From positions 3,038,001 through 3,102,000 of the forward strand of contig JAWZSP010000004.1 of assembly GCA_034401135.1 (NCBI GenBank): a stretch of 64,000 nt of DNA, written 5' to 3'. Shown here in pieces: positions 47,642 through 60,500 of the stretch. The notes below the pieces were generated by a model that saw only the letters and a program-made list of their open reading frames with translations, did no database searches and had not been told where the DNA came from. Position 1 is the first letter of the stretch, and each line of letters begins with the position of its first letter. The translations under genes were made by a program, and so were the position numbers. Origin of the DNA: Volutella citrinella (Eukaryota > Ascomycota > Sordariomycetes > Hypocreales > Nectriaceae).

Positions 47642-48549
47642 TAAGTAGATTCGAGAGGGAAGAAAAATATAAGAAAGATGATGAGCAATGGCAAAGGGCC
47701 TACGTTTGGTTGATCTATGGATGCAGTCGGACCTACACCTCTCGTACTGGTGTGAGGCTCACTTTGGTCTTGGAGCTCTAGATGCTAAAGAGTCAAAGCA
47801 CCAACCAGGCCTCGCCTCCTTCATGACTCTCACATTATCCTGTGCATGATTTCTCACTTCACCTTCTCAGCTTTGACGAGGCCCCAAGCCAAGCCCATGC
47901 CAAGTGTCGGCCCATCGAATGATGCAAGGATCTCACAGGTGACAGGTTCGGTAGACAGACTTTCGCCGATGTAGGATGCTTCTCATACAAAGAGTTCTAG
48001 CTTAAGAAAGTGCAGATACATCGAAAGAGAAACTTCAACGGAGATCTCTTGCCTGCCTGAGCGGGCGGTGTGCACTACACTGCTATTCTTTGGCTGCGTG
48101 TTTCCAGTACCAACCCATGGAGGCTGCTGGAAGAGGGTGGGCATCTTGGCATGCTGTGCGAATAAGTCGACGACGGAGTCCATGAGTTCCGCGGAACTGG
48201 GGCGGATGACTGCACACCTCCCTCTGACAGAGGGCTTCTTGCCCATAGTTGCCCACAATAATCTCCGAGCCATGGTTGGAAGGCTGCCTAGATGGTTTGG
48301 GCACATAAATCTGTGAGAAACCGGCAAATCTCCATGGGTACGATATTGCACTGTCTTTGAGGCCATTGCTGAAGTCTTAGGAGGTTGCTCGACTGCCTCA
48401 CATGGGGCACTAAGATGCGACCCTCCGCTCAGTGAGGAAGAGCAGCCGCGGTAGTTGATTAGGATGATGCTCTCAAAGGGCCAAATTTAAAAGACATGTT
48501 TCGCATCTTAGAGCTTGCGGTTGTGTTGTGCCATGGCTGAGATATGGGT
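47642..48549. other. Convergent intergenic, 0.9 kb
   Basis: This lies between the 3' ends of DPH1 (+) and CTF8 (-). The open frames are short and unrecognisable. No structured RNA was identified. Confidence 0.45.
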
Positions 48550-48978
48550 TCAAGAAGCGTTTTCAGTTCCCACAGGCTCTGGGCGGTTTGAGAAGATGAG
48601 CTTGTACTTGACGATTTCCACAACCTCAAGGGCTTCTTCACCCGCTGGCTGCTCGGAGGAGCTGCTCTCCTTGCGGCGCACTACGGCCATGGCCTTGGGA
48701 AGCTTCTTGATTTCGCCGGTGAGACGCTGGTGTTGGCCGACGAAGAGATGAGCACGCTTCATCCAAGCCGAGCCCTCCACATCGGGATCGTAGTCTGGGA
48801 ACACGAGCTTTCCAATCTCGATATTGCTCATAGGCTCGCCTTCAGAATTCTCTGGCACGTTGACGACGCCCTGGAGCTCGAGGATAGCTAGTCCTGAGGG
48901 TGTCTGCAAGAGCTGCGGCAGAGGGCTCGATACTGTTGTGTCCCGGTTGGGAGGGAAAAGCTTGAGGGAAACAGACAT
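48550..48978 (-). CDS. ctf8: Chromosome transmission fidelity protein CTF8
   Basis: Small subunit of the alternative clamp loader Ctf18-Dcc1-Ctf8-RFC, acting at replication forks in PCNA loading and sister-chromatid cohesion. A single exon of 142 aa. The Ctf8 core is visible: LLQTPSGLAILELQGVVNVP near residues 23-42, then IGKLVFPDYDP, then AHLFVGQHQRLTGEIKKLPKAMAVVRR, and a C-terminal VEIVKYKLIFSNRPEPV. A short acidic, Ser-rich insert (ESSSSEQPAGEE) separates the last two blocks. The length fits the family. It is divergent from the ribosomal protein S6 gene with 475 bp between the starts. Confidence 0.88.
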   Translation of the reverse strand: MSVSLKLFPPNRDTTVSSPLPQLLQTPSGLAILELQGVVNVPENSEGEPMSNIEIGKLVFPDYDPDVEGSAWMKRAHLFVGQHQRLTGEIKKLPKAMAVVRRKESSSSEQPAGEEALEVVEIVKYKLIFSNRPEPVGTENAS

Positions 48979-49453
48979 GATGGGAGTTGATGTAGGAACT
49001 AAACCATTGCACCTTGTGGGCTAAATGTCGCTTGCATTTATGTATCTTGGGGATTGGGACACAACAATGCTATTGCCAGTGAGCAAGCGTCCAGCAACCA
49101 ATCCTCACCTTCAAGAGGGTCGTCTCCAGGTCGCGGTACGTACCCCTCCAACGCGACGCACGATTTCTCCTTTCGTCATAGCGTATTGCACGGTGTGGGT
49201 CCACCTCACAACCGAATTTGTGGGCGGGCATTGAACACCACCTCTGTAATTTTTTTTCCCTTTCCCGGGCGGAAAATCCTATTACCGACATACCCCTACT
49301 CAGGACACAAGCCCTGGCGCACCTCTCATTGGCCGGCGCCACCTGGAGCCCTAGAGACACACACTTTCTCGATTTCGTCCTAAATTTCAACTCCATCCCC
49401 ATCCATCACCAACTTCAGCCAGGTCAAGTAAACTTGCACCACCAGCCGGCAAG
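48979..49453. promoter_or_regulatory. Divergent promoter, CTF8 / RPS6
   Basis: 475 bp shared by CTF8 (-) and RPS6 (+). The RPS6 side has a T-run followed by a C-rich leader (from about 49248). No specific factor site is claimed. Confidence 0.5.
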
Positions 49454-50736
49454 ATGAAGGTACGCCAGCGCTCCCCAATCGGTCTCAAAGGAATGCCTAC
49501 AATGCACGGCGATGTCTTCTGCGGCTTTGTTGCAGCTGTCCCATCGTCGCCTGCTGCGTGCTGCTTCCGCCTCAAGATTTCGAACATTCCGACGGATCAC
49601 GAAAATCACAGATTTGCTGACTTGGGCGTCTGCAGTTGAACATCAGCTACCCTGCCAACGGCAGCCAGAAGCTCATCGACATTGAGGATGAGCGCAAGCT
49701 CCACGTCTTCATGGAGAAGCGCGTACGTCGAAACCCTCCCCCCGAAAAACACTTGCGCTCGAAACCGGCGAACTCCCCTCTCAACAAGTCGAGAACGATA
49801 GGAACTAACACTGGGTTTTTCTGTAGATGGGCGCTGAGGTTCCCGGCGATTCCATCGGCGATGAGTTCAAGGGCTACATCTTCCGCATCACCGGCGGCAA
49901 CGACAAGCAGGGTTTCCCCATGAAGCAGGGTGTCATGCACCCTACCCGTGTCCGACTCCTGCTCGCCGACGGCCACTCCTGCTACCGCCCCCGACGCACC
50001 GGCGAGCGCAAGCGTAAGTCCGTCCGCGGCTGCATCGTCGGCATGGACCTTTCCGTCCTCGCCCTCAGCGTCGTCAAGCAGGGCGATGCCGACATCCCCG
50101 GCCTGACCGACGTCGTTCACCCCAAGCGCCTCGGCCCCAAGCGTGCCACCAAGATCCGCCGCTTCTTCGGCCTCACCAAGGATGACGATGTATGTTTTTT
50201 CCTTCGCCCATACTCGATCATCGCCTATCCAGAGCTGCGGTGGGGGAAGTGGCAGTCTGGATAGAGAGTGAGATGGACCCTGAGTCCTTTGCCTTTTGGT
50301 CCTGTTTCCCCTGCGAAGCGGACGAGGCATGTTGGACTCAGTGGTGCGAGTTTTAAAAACAACTTTGAGAGGCGAGAGAAGACTAATGAGCCCCGGCAAA
50401 ATAGGTCCGCAAGTACGTTATTCGACGTGAGGTCCAGCCTAAGGGTGAGGGCAAGACCGCCTACACCAAGGCTCCCAAGATCCAGCGCCTGGTCACTCCC
50501 CAGCGTCTCCAGCACAAGCGCCACCGTGCCGCCCTCAAGCGACGCCAGGCCGAGAAGGTCAAGGACGAGGCCGTAAGTCTTGAACGAACTCTTAAAACAA
50601 AACAGGGCAATGGCAGCCTGCTAACATGTCTTCTCTGCAGAACGAGTACGCCCAGGTTCTGGCCAAGCGTGTGGCCGAGGCCAAGGCCCACAAGGCCGAT
50701 GCCCGCAAGCGTCGTGCCAGCTCTATGCGCAAGTAA
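49454..50736 (+). CDS. rps6: 40S ribosomal protein S6 (eS6)
   Basis: Small-subunit ribosomal protein and TOR-pathway phosphorylation target. Five exons: 49454-49459 (only ATG AAG), 49636-49722, 49827-50189, 50405-50572, 50641-50736, all phase 0, giving 239 aa, the usual fungal length. Introns are 176, 104, 215 and 68 nt, longer than most in this window. The joined N-terminus is [20 protein letters not shown]; further hallmarks are [45 protein letters not shown] and the basic C-terminus ending [10 protein letters not shown], where the serines are the conserved S6-kinase target region. The intron after the second codon has a counterpart in yeast RPS6 genes as I recall. It is convergent with TOM1. 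Confidence 0.98.
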
Positions 50737-51505
50737 GGTCCTGGCGTTTAATGAATCAAAATGGGGAATCATACCTTGGTCTTGTGGTTTGCATGCATTG
50801 GGAGTGGGAATCCTTCCGGGCTTGAATTTTAGAGCCTGCCACACGATGTATTAGAGGCATTTCGGAAAATGAACATGCATTGATGCACTCGTGCCTTATG
50901 CCAGCTTAGCCCAGGCACCCCACCTGACTGTCTCCCACCGGTCTCGATTCTGTCCTTGTGAATAGACGTTTGTTGATGTCTGAAACCTGCCTAGCTTGTT
51001 AGTCCATTTGCCTGCGTCGTAGAATAATAAATAGGTAAATAACCTTGTGGTGAACTGTGGGTCCGTTGTCACCACGGCATAATATTCGTCCCCCACGACC
51101 AGAGGTGTTCCCTGGACAAGAAATACACTCAGCTTGTTGATAGTTATGCCGCCTTTATTTCATTTCTACTCGCGGTAACTAGATGTACATTTTTATGATG
51201 CTGCGGCCCGACCCTTCACCAACCTCAATCCCCTTCCAAATCCGCCTGCAAAGCGAGACCTGCACTCCTCCCTAGCATGGCTTGAAAAGCGAATCACCTG
51301 GCGAAAGAATCTCTGCCCGGAGCAGAGCAGTCAAACCTTTTGAGGGTTCGACGGGCCGCCACTGACATCAAAACAACAATAACAACAATGCAAACTTTGA
51401 AAGTAATTCACCGGACCATCCTGTAACCGCGCCCTCAATACCGCGCTGCGTCTTGTCCGACGCCATCTATCCCCGACTGCGCCAGCCATGCAAAGTCAAC
51501 AAGGT
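50737..51505. other. Convergent intergenic, RPS6 and TOM1 3' flanks
   Basis: About 770 bp without a supportable gene; both 3' UTRs should be here. No RNA gene or repeat was identified. Confidence 0.5.
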
Positions 51506-54500
51506 TTATGCGAAGCCAAAGTATTCGCTTCCTGCCGTAATGGCCTTCATGATTTGAGATCGCAGGGCATCGTAGCTCTCATACTCTGGGAGATCAAGTT
51601 CTAATAAGTCGTTAGTGACCACTGTCTCCTGATTCAAGGTGGATTGGATTGGATTGGGGACTTACGGTTGAAGCACGTATGCGACGACGGCAGCCTGTCC
51701 TTGTTGCCGTAGTCTCGGTGGATGTTGAATCGATTAATTCCGTTCATGCCCTCCAACTCCTTGAAGCCATTGAGAGGCACCTTGCTGGTTCCAGTGACAA
51801 ACTGGAGCAGCTTGGCGCGTTCCTCCTTGTCAAAGGACCGGACTGCTCGCCAGAACCACTGGACTTGCTGCGACGATGGGTTGTAGTTGTGGTACTCAGT
51901 GTTGCCCTTCCAGTCATCAATGTCAATGTCTGGGAGACCAGAGATGAGCAGCTCCAATTCCTGCTCATTGAAGATGGCAATCAACTCTGCGGGGATAATC
52001 TCGTGGAATCCTATTCGGGTTAATTTTCTCTCAATCGCACAAATAAGCTGGCGGGTTTGCTTACCTCGAAGGAAGTATTCCATCTGTTCCTTAACCGACG
52101 AAAGCAGCTTGTGTTCCACGACCAAGCGCACATAATCGTGCTTGTTCTCTTCGGTGACGGCAATCTCGCGACCATTAGGAACCAGGTCAACAACGTTAGT
52201 AACGCCAAACTCGTCGTCCTCGACAGAGAAGGTTTCGGTGATGATGTCCGTGATGTCGTTGTCCAGCATCCAGCACAGTGACTTGTAGTAGTCGGGGTCG
52301 AAAGACTCCATGTCCTTCACCGAGACCGACTTCCCAAGAATCCGCTTGTAGACAGCTCGGCTGAAGTAGCAGTCGAGGACACGGCCCTCGTAGAGTGCTT
52401 TGCCGATGATGCGCCCGATGAACTTGAAGAACATCAGGTGCTCATCATTGATGCCGCTGAGCTTGTTGGGGTGGAAAGTGGTTCGGTCCGATGATACAGG
52501 CGTAAACAGGACGTAATTTGGATCGAACATCTGTCGGGAAAGGACTTGGAACCATTCGCGACTGACGCCGCCAGCATCAACACCCTCCTCACCGTGGAAA
52601 CGAATGTTGAGCTTTCCAAACTTGATCTCGTCGCCCGATTTGAAATGCAGCCACTTGAACGAGTCATGGAAAACATGTTCACGGCGAACGGACAGTTGCA
52701 ATGGCGGATAGTTGGGTCGACCCCCTTGGCCAGCGCTAGATCGCGAATGAACACTCCGGTTGAAGTAGTTGCGCTTGTTGTCGAACTCCAGGACCTTGGG
52801 GTTCTTGACCAGAAGAGCAAAGGTGCCTGACATGAGCTTAGGGTTGTTCCTCACTAGCTCGTTGAGAATTCGTCGGTGTTCCTCTGTAAAGCTGAAGAAG
52901 AGACTGGCGGTGCGTGATTCTGGTTGAGGGCTGGAAAGCACCATTTCCTTGCTCTGAGAAGGATCATCGTTGGTCGTCGTGTTCTTGCAAACAACCATCA
53001 TGGACTCGATGAGTGGCAAGAGAATAGTGGCAACATTGAGCATATTCTCCCGCTGGCGAATAGCGCTGAGACAAGCACTGAGCTTATCCCACATGGCGGA
53101 GAAGGTTGAGTTGTGGTACAACGACACCACAAGGTCATGTCGTTCATCCTTGTTCTTCGCGGCCTCAGTTTCATCGGCCTTCTTCTTGGTGTCGAAAAGG
53201 TGGTCCAGGGCGGTCAAAACCCGGAGCAATTTATTCTGTTCCGAAGCTCCGGGGGAGAACTTGGCAAGGGCAACGCCTTGGATTTCAGTTCCAGAAGAAG
53301 CCTTCTCGATGTGTGGCAGAAGATTGTCGAGATCAGCCACAATGTTTTCGCTCAGAAGACGTGCCTGCCGGACAAGCTCCTGTCCGAAAACCGACTTCGC
53401 CCCTGGGATGGCGGAGAGGTTCTTGATGGTGGAGATGGTGTTCTGGAATGTCTTGGAACTGCACTCTCGGGCCACAAAGATCCTCACAGCCAGTGTCAGG
53501 TTGTGTGGGGGGATGATTGGAGGCTGAAGTTGGCGGGCTTTCTTTTGGGTGGCTTCCTTGGTGCTCCTCTTGTCCTCGGCCTCTGTTTTGACCTCCTCCA
53601 TAGCACTACCGGTGGCAGGTTCCGTACTTGTTGCAGCGGGTTCTGCCGTATTGCCAAGGGCGGGTGCCTGGCTGGTGTTGCCGGTCTGTTCCGGTGCATT
53701 TCCGCCCGCACCATCCCCTTCGACCGTCTTCGCTGGGGCTCCCTTTGCTTCTTGCTCCTCGGCCTCCTTGCGTCGTCGCTCGAGGTTCTGGAGGGGCAAA
53801 GTAACACGGTTGAGCAGATCCGCCAAATGGGTCATAACCACGGTGCTCTCCATAACTAGGTCTCGGTCAAGCAGAGACAGCAGCGAATTGATCGCGTACT
53901 TCTGCGCCTTTGAGTCCTTGGCCTTCCCCTTTCGGCTGAGTGAGCGCTTCAGAGTTGAGCCGACAATATCGTGCTCAGTCAAGAACAACCAGGGAATGTG
54001 CGGGTTCTTCGTGCTGAGGTCGACAAGAAGATCAAGGCATTGCTGCACAATCAAGAGTGGCGAAGTCTCAGAGTTTGTCTGAGTCGTGACGCTAGAGGCC
54101 CCGACAGTCATGCTCCTCTTGAGAGCTTGCGGCGTTTTCTGGTCGCCATCTCGGTCTTTGTCCTTGGGCCGCCTGGCCTTGAGCGAGAGCTGCCCGAAAC
54201 TGCGCTCCACAGCGCTCATGTCTGTGCTGCCATCCTGCAGTATCTGTAGGAGTGTGCTAATCACCTCCAGACGATTCTGGCGGTTCTCGCACACATCCGC
54301 AAAGACACTAAAGAGGTAGTTGCGGATGGATCCATGCTGCGTGATAAACATGAGCCTTAGCAGCGTTGCAACGCCTGCCTTATCGAGCATCTGAACAACC
54401 GTACGGCGCTGGGCCTTGGTTTCGGTTTCCTGGCCGGTGGTCTGCGGGGGTGGTCGGTTCACACCCGGTGGGTTTCTTCCGGTAATAACGGAATGGACGT

Positions 54501-57500
54501 TATTGTGCTGGGTCAAAGCGCGAGCCTGTGCAGCCAGGTCTGGCGGAAGCTGGTCGATGATGTCCTCTCCTTGGTCCATGAGAACCTGCTCTCGTAGAGC
54601 AGGGGGGAAGGTTAATAGGATGCTTGCGGTGTCCATGTCTGGCTCAACGGCGACCTGGCCACCAGCGTTGGTGGATGTTTGGCGCGTTTGGTCCTCCCGT
54701 GCCCGGCGGCGCTGCTCTTGTCGCTCCTGTTGGGCAATCTCTTGTCGAAGTTCTTCAGGTAAGGCATCCAAGAACTCCTGGAACACTTCGGTGGATTCAC
54801 CTGTTGTAGCTTCCTCTCTTGCCTGAGTCCTTCGAGAGCTCACCGTCTGGGCAATAACCTCTTCTCTGAATTCCTCTGGTAAGGCGGCTAGGTAGTCTGG
54901 ATCAATTCCCAGCTCAGTGACATCAACCTCTTCGCCTCGAATCGTAGTCATCACACGAGGCTCGTCAGACGGCCTTGGTGCCTCAGAGGCTTGGTCTGGT
55001 TCAGCAGCTTCAGGCCGTCGTTCCTCAGTAGATTCGACGCCCTCCATTGCGCCGCTCAGGGCGCGTTGGTTGTTTTCATCACCAGCCAAAGGCTGTGGAG
55101 TGGTGGCCGCGGCGGCGGCGGCGGCTTCAAGAGCTGCCCGTTGGGCAGCCTCACGCTCTTCGGCTTCTTTCTTCTCCTTTTCGGCTTTCTCCTCTGCTTC
55201 CTTAGCCTCCTTTGCGGAACGTTGCTCCTCCTCAAGCTTTTTGCGCTCCTCTTCAAGTCGCTTTTGAGTTTCGGCTTCAGCGGCCTTGACCTTCTTTTCA
55301 AGCTCCATGGCGGCTGGGGTAAGCCTGGCAACAATGGCATTGAAGAGTTTTGCGGCCTCGGTGACATGGCTCACTCCGAAAATCATTCTAGCCTCTTCTT
55401 GGTACCGATCTAGAGTAGACTCGACAATGAAAGACACTGCCTGGTGGGGTTCCAGTGCCGGACCTTCCCTGCGTTGCTCGTTGCGGGAGCTACGGATGGG
55501 TCCAAATTCCCGAGTTTCACGGTGGCCCCCAGGCCCTGTAATCTGGAGATGGAGGGCTTGGGACCCATTGCGGCCCATGACGGGAAGGAATTCCATAAGC
55601 TCTCCAAGGAAACCCATGGGCCCATCAATAATAGGGCGTCCTGAGGTTCCAAAGAGACCTTCAGGTAGGCGGAGGCCGATTGACGGGGCGTTTCCAGGGC
55701 GCTGCGAATCGCGCCCTTGTTCGTTGCGGAAAAGCAGCGGGTGAGTACCGTCGTCGGAGGTTTGCTGTGGTCCACCCGAGCGGTGTCCGCGAGAAAAGTA
55801 GCTACGGAAATCTGTTCGGCAATAATAGGTCAGCATGGTTCAGAGCTTCATCTTGAATGGTGTCTTACCGCCCATGGTGTCACGGCTAGACCCCACCATG
55901 AAGCCGGGGGGGAAAGGACTTCGCGTGTCAACTCTAGTGAACAAGCGGCGACGGTTCGAGCCATCCATCATGAACATGTGTCGGTGACGGTCGTCGCCCT
56001 CAGGGTTGAGGGCATCCCATCCCAAGGCGGCCATTGGTGGAGGCTGGTCATCAACTAGACAATGATTAGCTCCATATCTAGCACATTAGCAATATACTCA
56101 CGAGGATAATCTTCGTCATAGATGTACTCTTCGTCCTCGAGGTCGTCCTCGTCATCTTCATCATCTAGACCTGATTAGCAAGCGGGATATTCTCATCACA
56201 AGGACAATGCTTACCATCCTCATCGTGGCCATCTTCAATGTAATGATCCTCTAGACCATCCATCAAGTCTGGGTCGTAACCATCATCTCCCATGATAGCT
56301 CGAGCCATTCCGTCAAGGAGATCAGTAGGACCCATGTGGACATGATCCCGGTGGACATCTCCATCGAAGTCTAGATCATCGTCGTCTGGCTCCTCATCAT
56401 CCTCGTCGTGGCTCGCACTTTCCCAGCCGGACTGGCCATCATCATCAATTGGATTGCCATCTTCATCGACGATTTCGACGTCATCGTCAACATCTTCCAT
56501 GTCCGCGGATTCGACATCGTCTTCGTCCTCTTCATCTTCGCTATCTTCGTCCTCATCATCATCCATGATGACTTCGACAACACCAGGTTCGCCATGGAGT
56601 CCCTCAATTTCGCCCATCTCGCTCAATTCCTCGTCCTCGTCGCTGATATTGTCCTCGGCATCCGAGATGTCATCGTCTCCATAGTCCATCTCGTCGTCGT
56701 CATATTCATCCCCATACATATCCTCATCGTTGTCACCGTCCTCGTCATCAGAGTCGTCATCTTCAGCTCGTGGTTCGAGCATGCCAAGAGCCGAGTTTCG
56801 ATACAGGTCCGGTGTCTCCTCCCTGTCATCTTCCAAGTCAGATAGAGATGATGTCGAGTCGATTTCATCGTCGCCAATATCTGATGTGGCGTCAGATGGT
56901 AGAATGTTGGAATGGCTTAGTTCCTTAGCAGTCTCGGTCAGGATGCGAAGAACGCGCAAGATGTACTTAATCGCACGCTTCACACCCGGGTAGTTGAGAT
57001 TGATTTCGGCGATGGAAGATGTCAACTTGTCAAGGTAACCTTTCTCATACATCAATCGACGCAACTGCGCGTGCGAACGAGCTTGAGCGCTCTCGGAGCT
57101 TCGACCGCCAGAATTTTGATCCTTGTCCCTCTCACCAACCATGTAGTTCATGAGTTCAGCCAGACATTGCATGCGGGAGTATCGAATCTCCAGTGGTTCG
57201 TCAGATAGAGGAGCTCGCTCGTATGCCTTCAGCATCGTATCAAGCACAAACTTCCGCACGAAGAGAAGGTCGGCATCATCATCGTAGGCGAACTTCTCTT
57301 TGCTTCGGTCCAAAGCCTTCTCGCTCGTCTTGGCAACGAGGGCGACCAGCACTTTCTGCGTTTGCACTGATGTGGCAGCCTTCTTCTTCGCAGCAATGGT
57401 ATCTGCCGCCCCGCTGAGATTCCCTTGGCACAGGAGGTCGTAAATAAGATAATTCAACACACTAGAGCGGGGTTTGATTGGTGTGCTCGTCGTCAGTGGA

Positions 57501-60500
57501 GCACTGCGCTTAAAGTTGATGAACTCCATCTTTGTCCTGTTGTAGCTCTGAAGTAGCTCAGCCAAACAGTTTAGAAGGAAGCACCTATACACAAATATAG
57601 GGTGCTCGGCAGCTTTGAAGACAGGCTTCGCAGGTTTCTTGTCTTTGCTATCGAGAGCAGGTGTGTCCTTGGCCGATACTGAGTCGGTATCAGTGGCTTG
57701 CTTAGCGTCCGACTTTGCATCTTTGTCCGTAGCCGGCACTTCTTTATCATCCACTTCGCGGTAGTTGACAAGCTCGCAGAGCAAAAAGTGGATGACGCCA
57801 TCGGGGTTCTCAACAACGGGTCGCTTGCTTTCGTGGTGAGATTTCAGGGCGTCACTCATCTCTTTGTCTTCCGTTTCAGTTGACTGCTTAATGTCTTGTG
57901 CCAAGGTAGTGTCCTTGCCGATGCCAGGCACATCAACCTTTGGTGGTTCGTCATTGCCGCCTTGCTCTTTCAGAACCAAAGGCTGGGAACGAGCACCCTC
58001 ACTTGAGGTTGGGGCCCATCTCGAAAACTTCAGCATCTCGTTTGTAACCTCCACAAACAGTTCAGGGGCTCGAAGGGCGATTGGAGTCATAGCTCGAAGG
58101 TAGCTTGTAACATCGGAATGACCTCGTTGGTTGCGCATGAGGCTTGGGAAGCTAGCCTTGATCTCTGCACGCATTATTTGCTTGATGGTCTCTTCGTCCT
58201 CCACGATATGGCGGAGGATACTCATAATGTGTGCTGTCAGCTTGGTTTGTTTGAACCGATCGGAGCCTGAGCCTGCAAGTTGTTTCGCCATAAGGAACAA
58301 TCGCTGCAAATTCTTCTTGTCTCCAACCATCTTAGCCAGCTTGCGATTCCGAGTCAGAATAACCAGGACTCGCAATGCCGAAATCGCCAAGGTCTCCTCT
58401 TTGCCAACTCGAGGTAGAAGTTCCAGCAGCGACTCGAGAATTTGAGCGCGCTGGTCGTCATCCACGAGTGGCGTGCGCATTTGGACGACGGGGGCCTCTG
58501 ATTTCTCCTCCAGAGACTTTGGTGCAGTCCACTGCGCAGCAACAGGCCGCTCATCGTGACACAAAAGCATCTCAACAACCAGAAGGATATAGGGGATCCA
58601 GGGTGGAACCTCGTCGGCAGTCGCTGATGGGGAAATTCTGAGGAATTCGATGTATTCTTCGACCCTGTCCCTCAACGCGTCGGTGTTGTTGTCGAAGAAG
58701 GCTTCATTTCGCAGCATGAGTGCAAGAAGATGAGCATATGCCGCAATGCACTTCCCATTTCGCTTCTTCTCCTCATCATCCATGGCAAGAGAAGAGAGCG
58801 CAAAGGTCAATGTCGAGCCAATTTCTTCGCTTGCCTCGGTATTCTGTTGCCGCACAACCATAACCTGAATCAATTCTGAAATCTCGATGGCACATTCAGG
58901 GTGAGCTCGAATCACTTCCAGGCATCTATCAATGAGATTCTCACGAAGTTTGAGCCTGTACTTGTCGACTTCATCCTTGGTGGCAATGTTTGGAACCTCA
59001 CCAGTTTGATCGGCGGGCCTTTCCTCAGTGTTCACAGGTGTCTCGCTTGGGTTGGGGCGCGCCTCATTGTTGGGTGTGTCTCTGGTGTCATCAGTTGCCT
59101 GGGAGGATCGATCGATAATTTCCCCGAGAGCATCGCCGAGAAACCCATCAGCCAGGTCAGGAGGTGCAAGCTCAGGAGGCCCATCCAATAGCATTCGATC
59201 CGGCGCAGGCACATTGGCTTCAGTTGTCAATTCACCCCCATTTCCTGCATCAGCTCCACTCAGTGCCGATGTATCAGCATCTTCAGCTGGGATGGGATTG
59301 CGAAGACCAGCAGTTCCCTCCTTGTGCGCGACGCAGTATTCGTTGGCATTGGCCTGGTTTCCGTTGGCTCGGAAAACAGCTTCATGGACAAGATCCGTGC
59401 TGAAACCTTTGCGCAGCAGTTCATCGACAGTCCCCCGGAAGGCCCGCCAGTCGAATCGAACATCAGAATACTTGAAGATTTGGAGCGGTGCCTGCAACAA
59501 GAGTCAATCCTAGCTCCACACATGCATCATCCATCTTAACTTACCCTGTCTCTCGATGACTGCGGTTCGTGGTCACCAGCCGAAATTATCTTGAGAATTT
59601 CAACCAGCCGAATGACAGTATGGTTGTGAAGCTTCTCCATCGAGGGTGACTCCCACAATTCAGTGAGCACCGGCAGTACAGCAGCTCGAAACTCAATCAC
59701 AAACTGTTGCGCGATATGGGGATTGTTCTGAGATCTTTCGCCAGTACGAGGCTGCAGAGCAAAGTGATTGCTGGTCTCGGTGAGAAACTTGCCGTTCACG
59801 AGTGTCATGTACAAGTCAAGAATCTTCTTCAGGCCAAACGCAGCAACCTTCGATTTTGAAGATTCGTCGGAACCCGCATCAGATGATTGCCGTACTGCAT
59901 GAGAGAAGACTTTGAGCATGGAGTTCAGCACCTCCATTCCGCCCTCTTCCTTGAATGCAAGTAGAACGGGCATGATAACCTGGACGCTGACACGGTCACT
60001 TGGGCGCGTAGAGGCTAAGTCATTGTCAGCACGGTATTCAACGTCAGCGAATGAGAAATGAAACTCACGGTGGTCAACTAGCATCTCGGTAATTGTGTGG
60101 AGCATTATGATCCAGAAATGGAAGTCCTTAGACGTTGGCTCCTTACTGGCAACAGACGGCCGCAATTGATCCAAGACGGTTCCGGCAAGCGCCCTTGCGA
60201 TCTCCAGTTGGCGGGGTCGAGGATAGAGATCTCGAGGATCTCGTTCGCGACGAGGCAGAAGTGCTTTGCCAAGCATCTGGAAGAATGGGAAGGTAGTCGG
60301 AATCATGGGATGGAGAAGAACTCGAAGGGTTTCATAGTTCTGGAATCGAGGGCTAGCCTGCTCCTCCTCCGATGGCCGGCTCGGGCCTGCTTCGTCTGCT
60401 CCACCAGTTCCCTGCCAGCCTCCCGGGGCATTATTCAGCATCTCAGGAAGAGAGGCATTATCGTCAGCCTCGGGTTCGAGGCCATTGTTTCCAGGACCGA

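Noticed and set aside
50190..50404. snoRNA in the long RPS6 intron 3
   Set aside because: CTGA-like words exist but no RTGATGA C-box at the right spacing and no terminal stem were seen.
56408..56845. Val/Ile- and Ser-rich open frames opposite the acidic part of TOM1
   Set aside because: They are the reverse complement of Asp/Glu codon runs (GAT/GAC/GAA to ATC/GTC/TTC), a composition artefact despite looking membrane-like.
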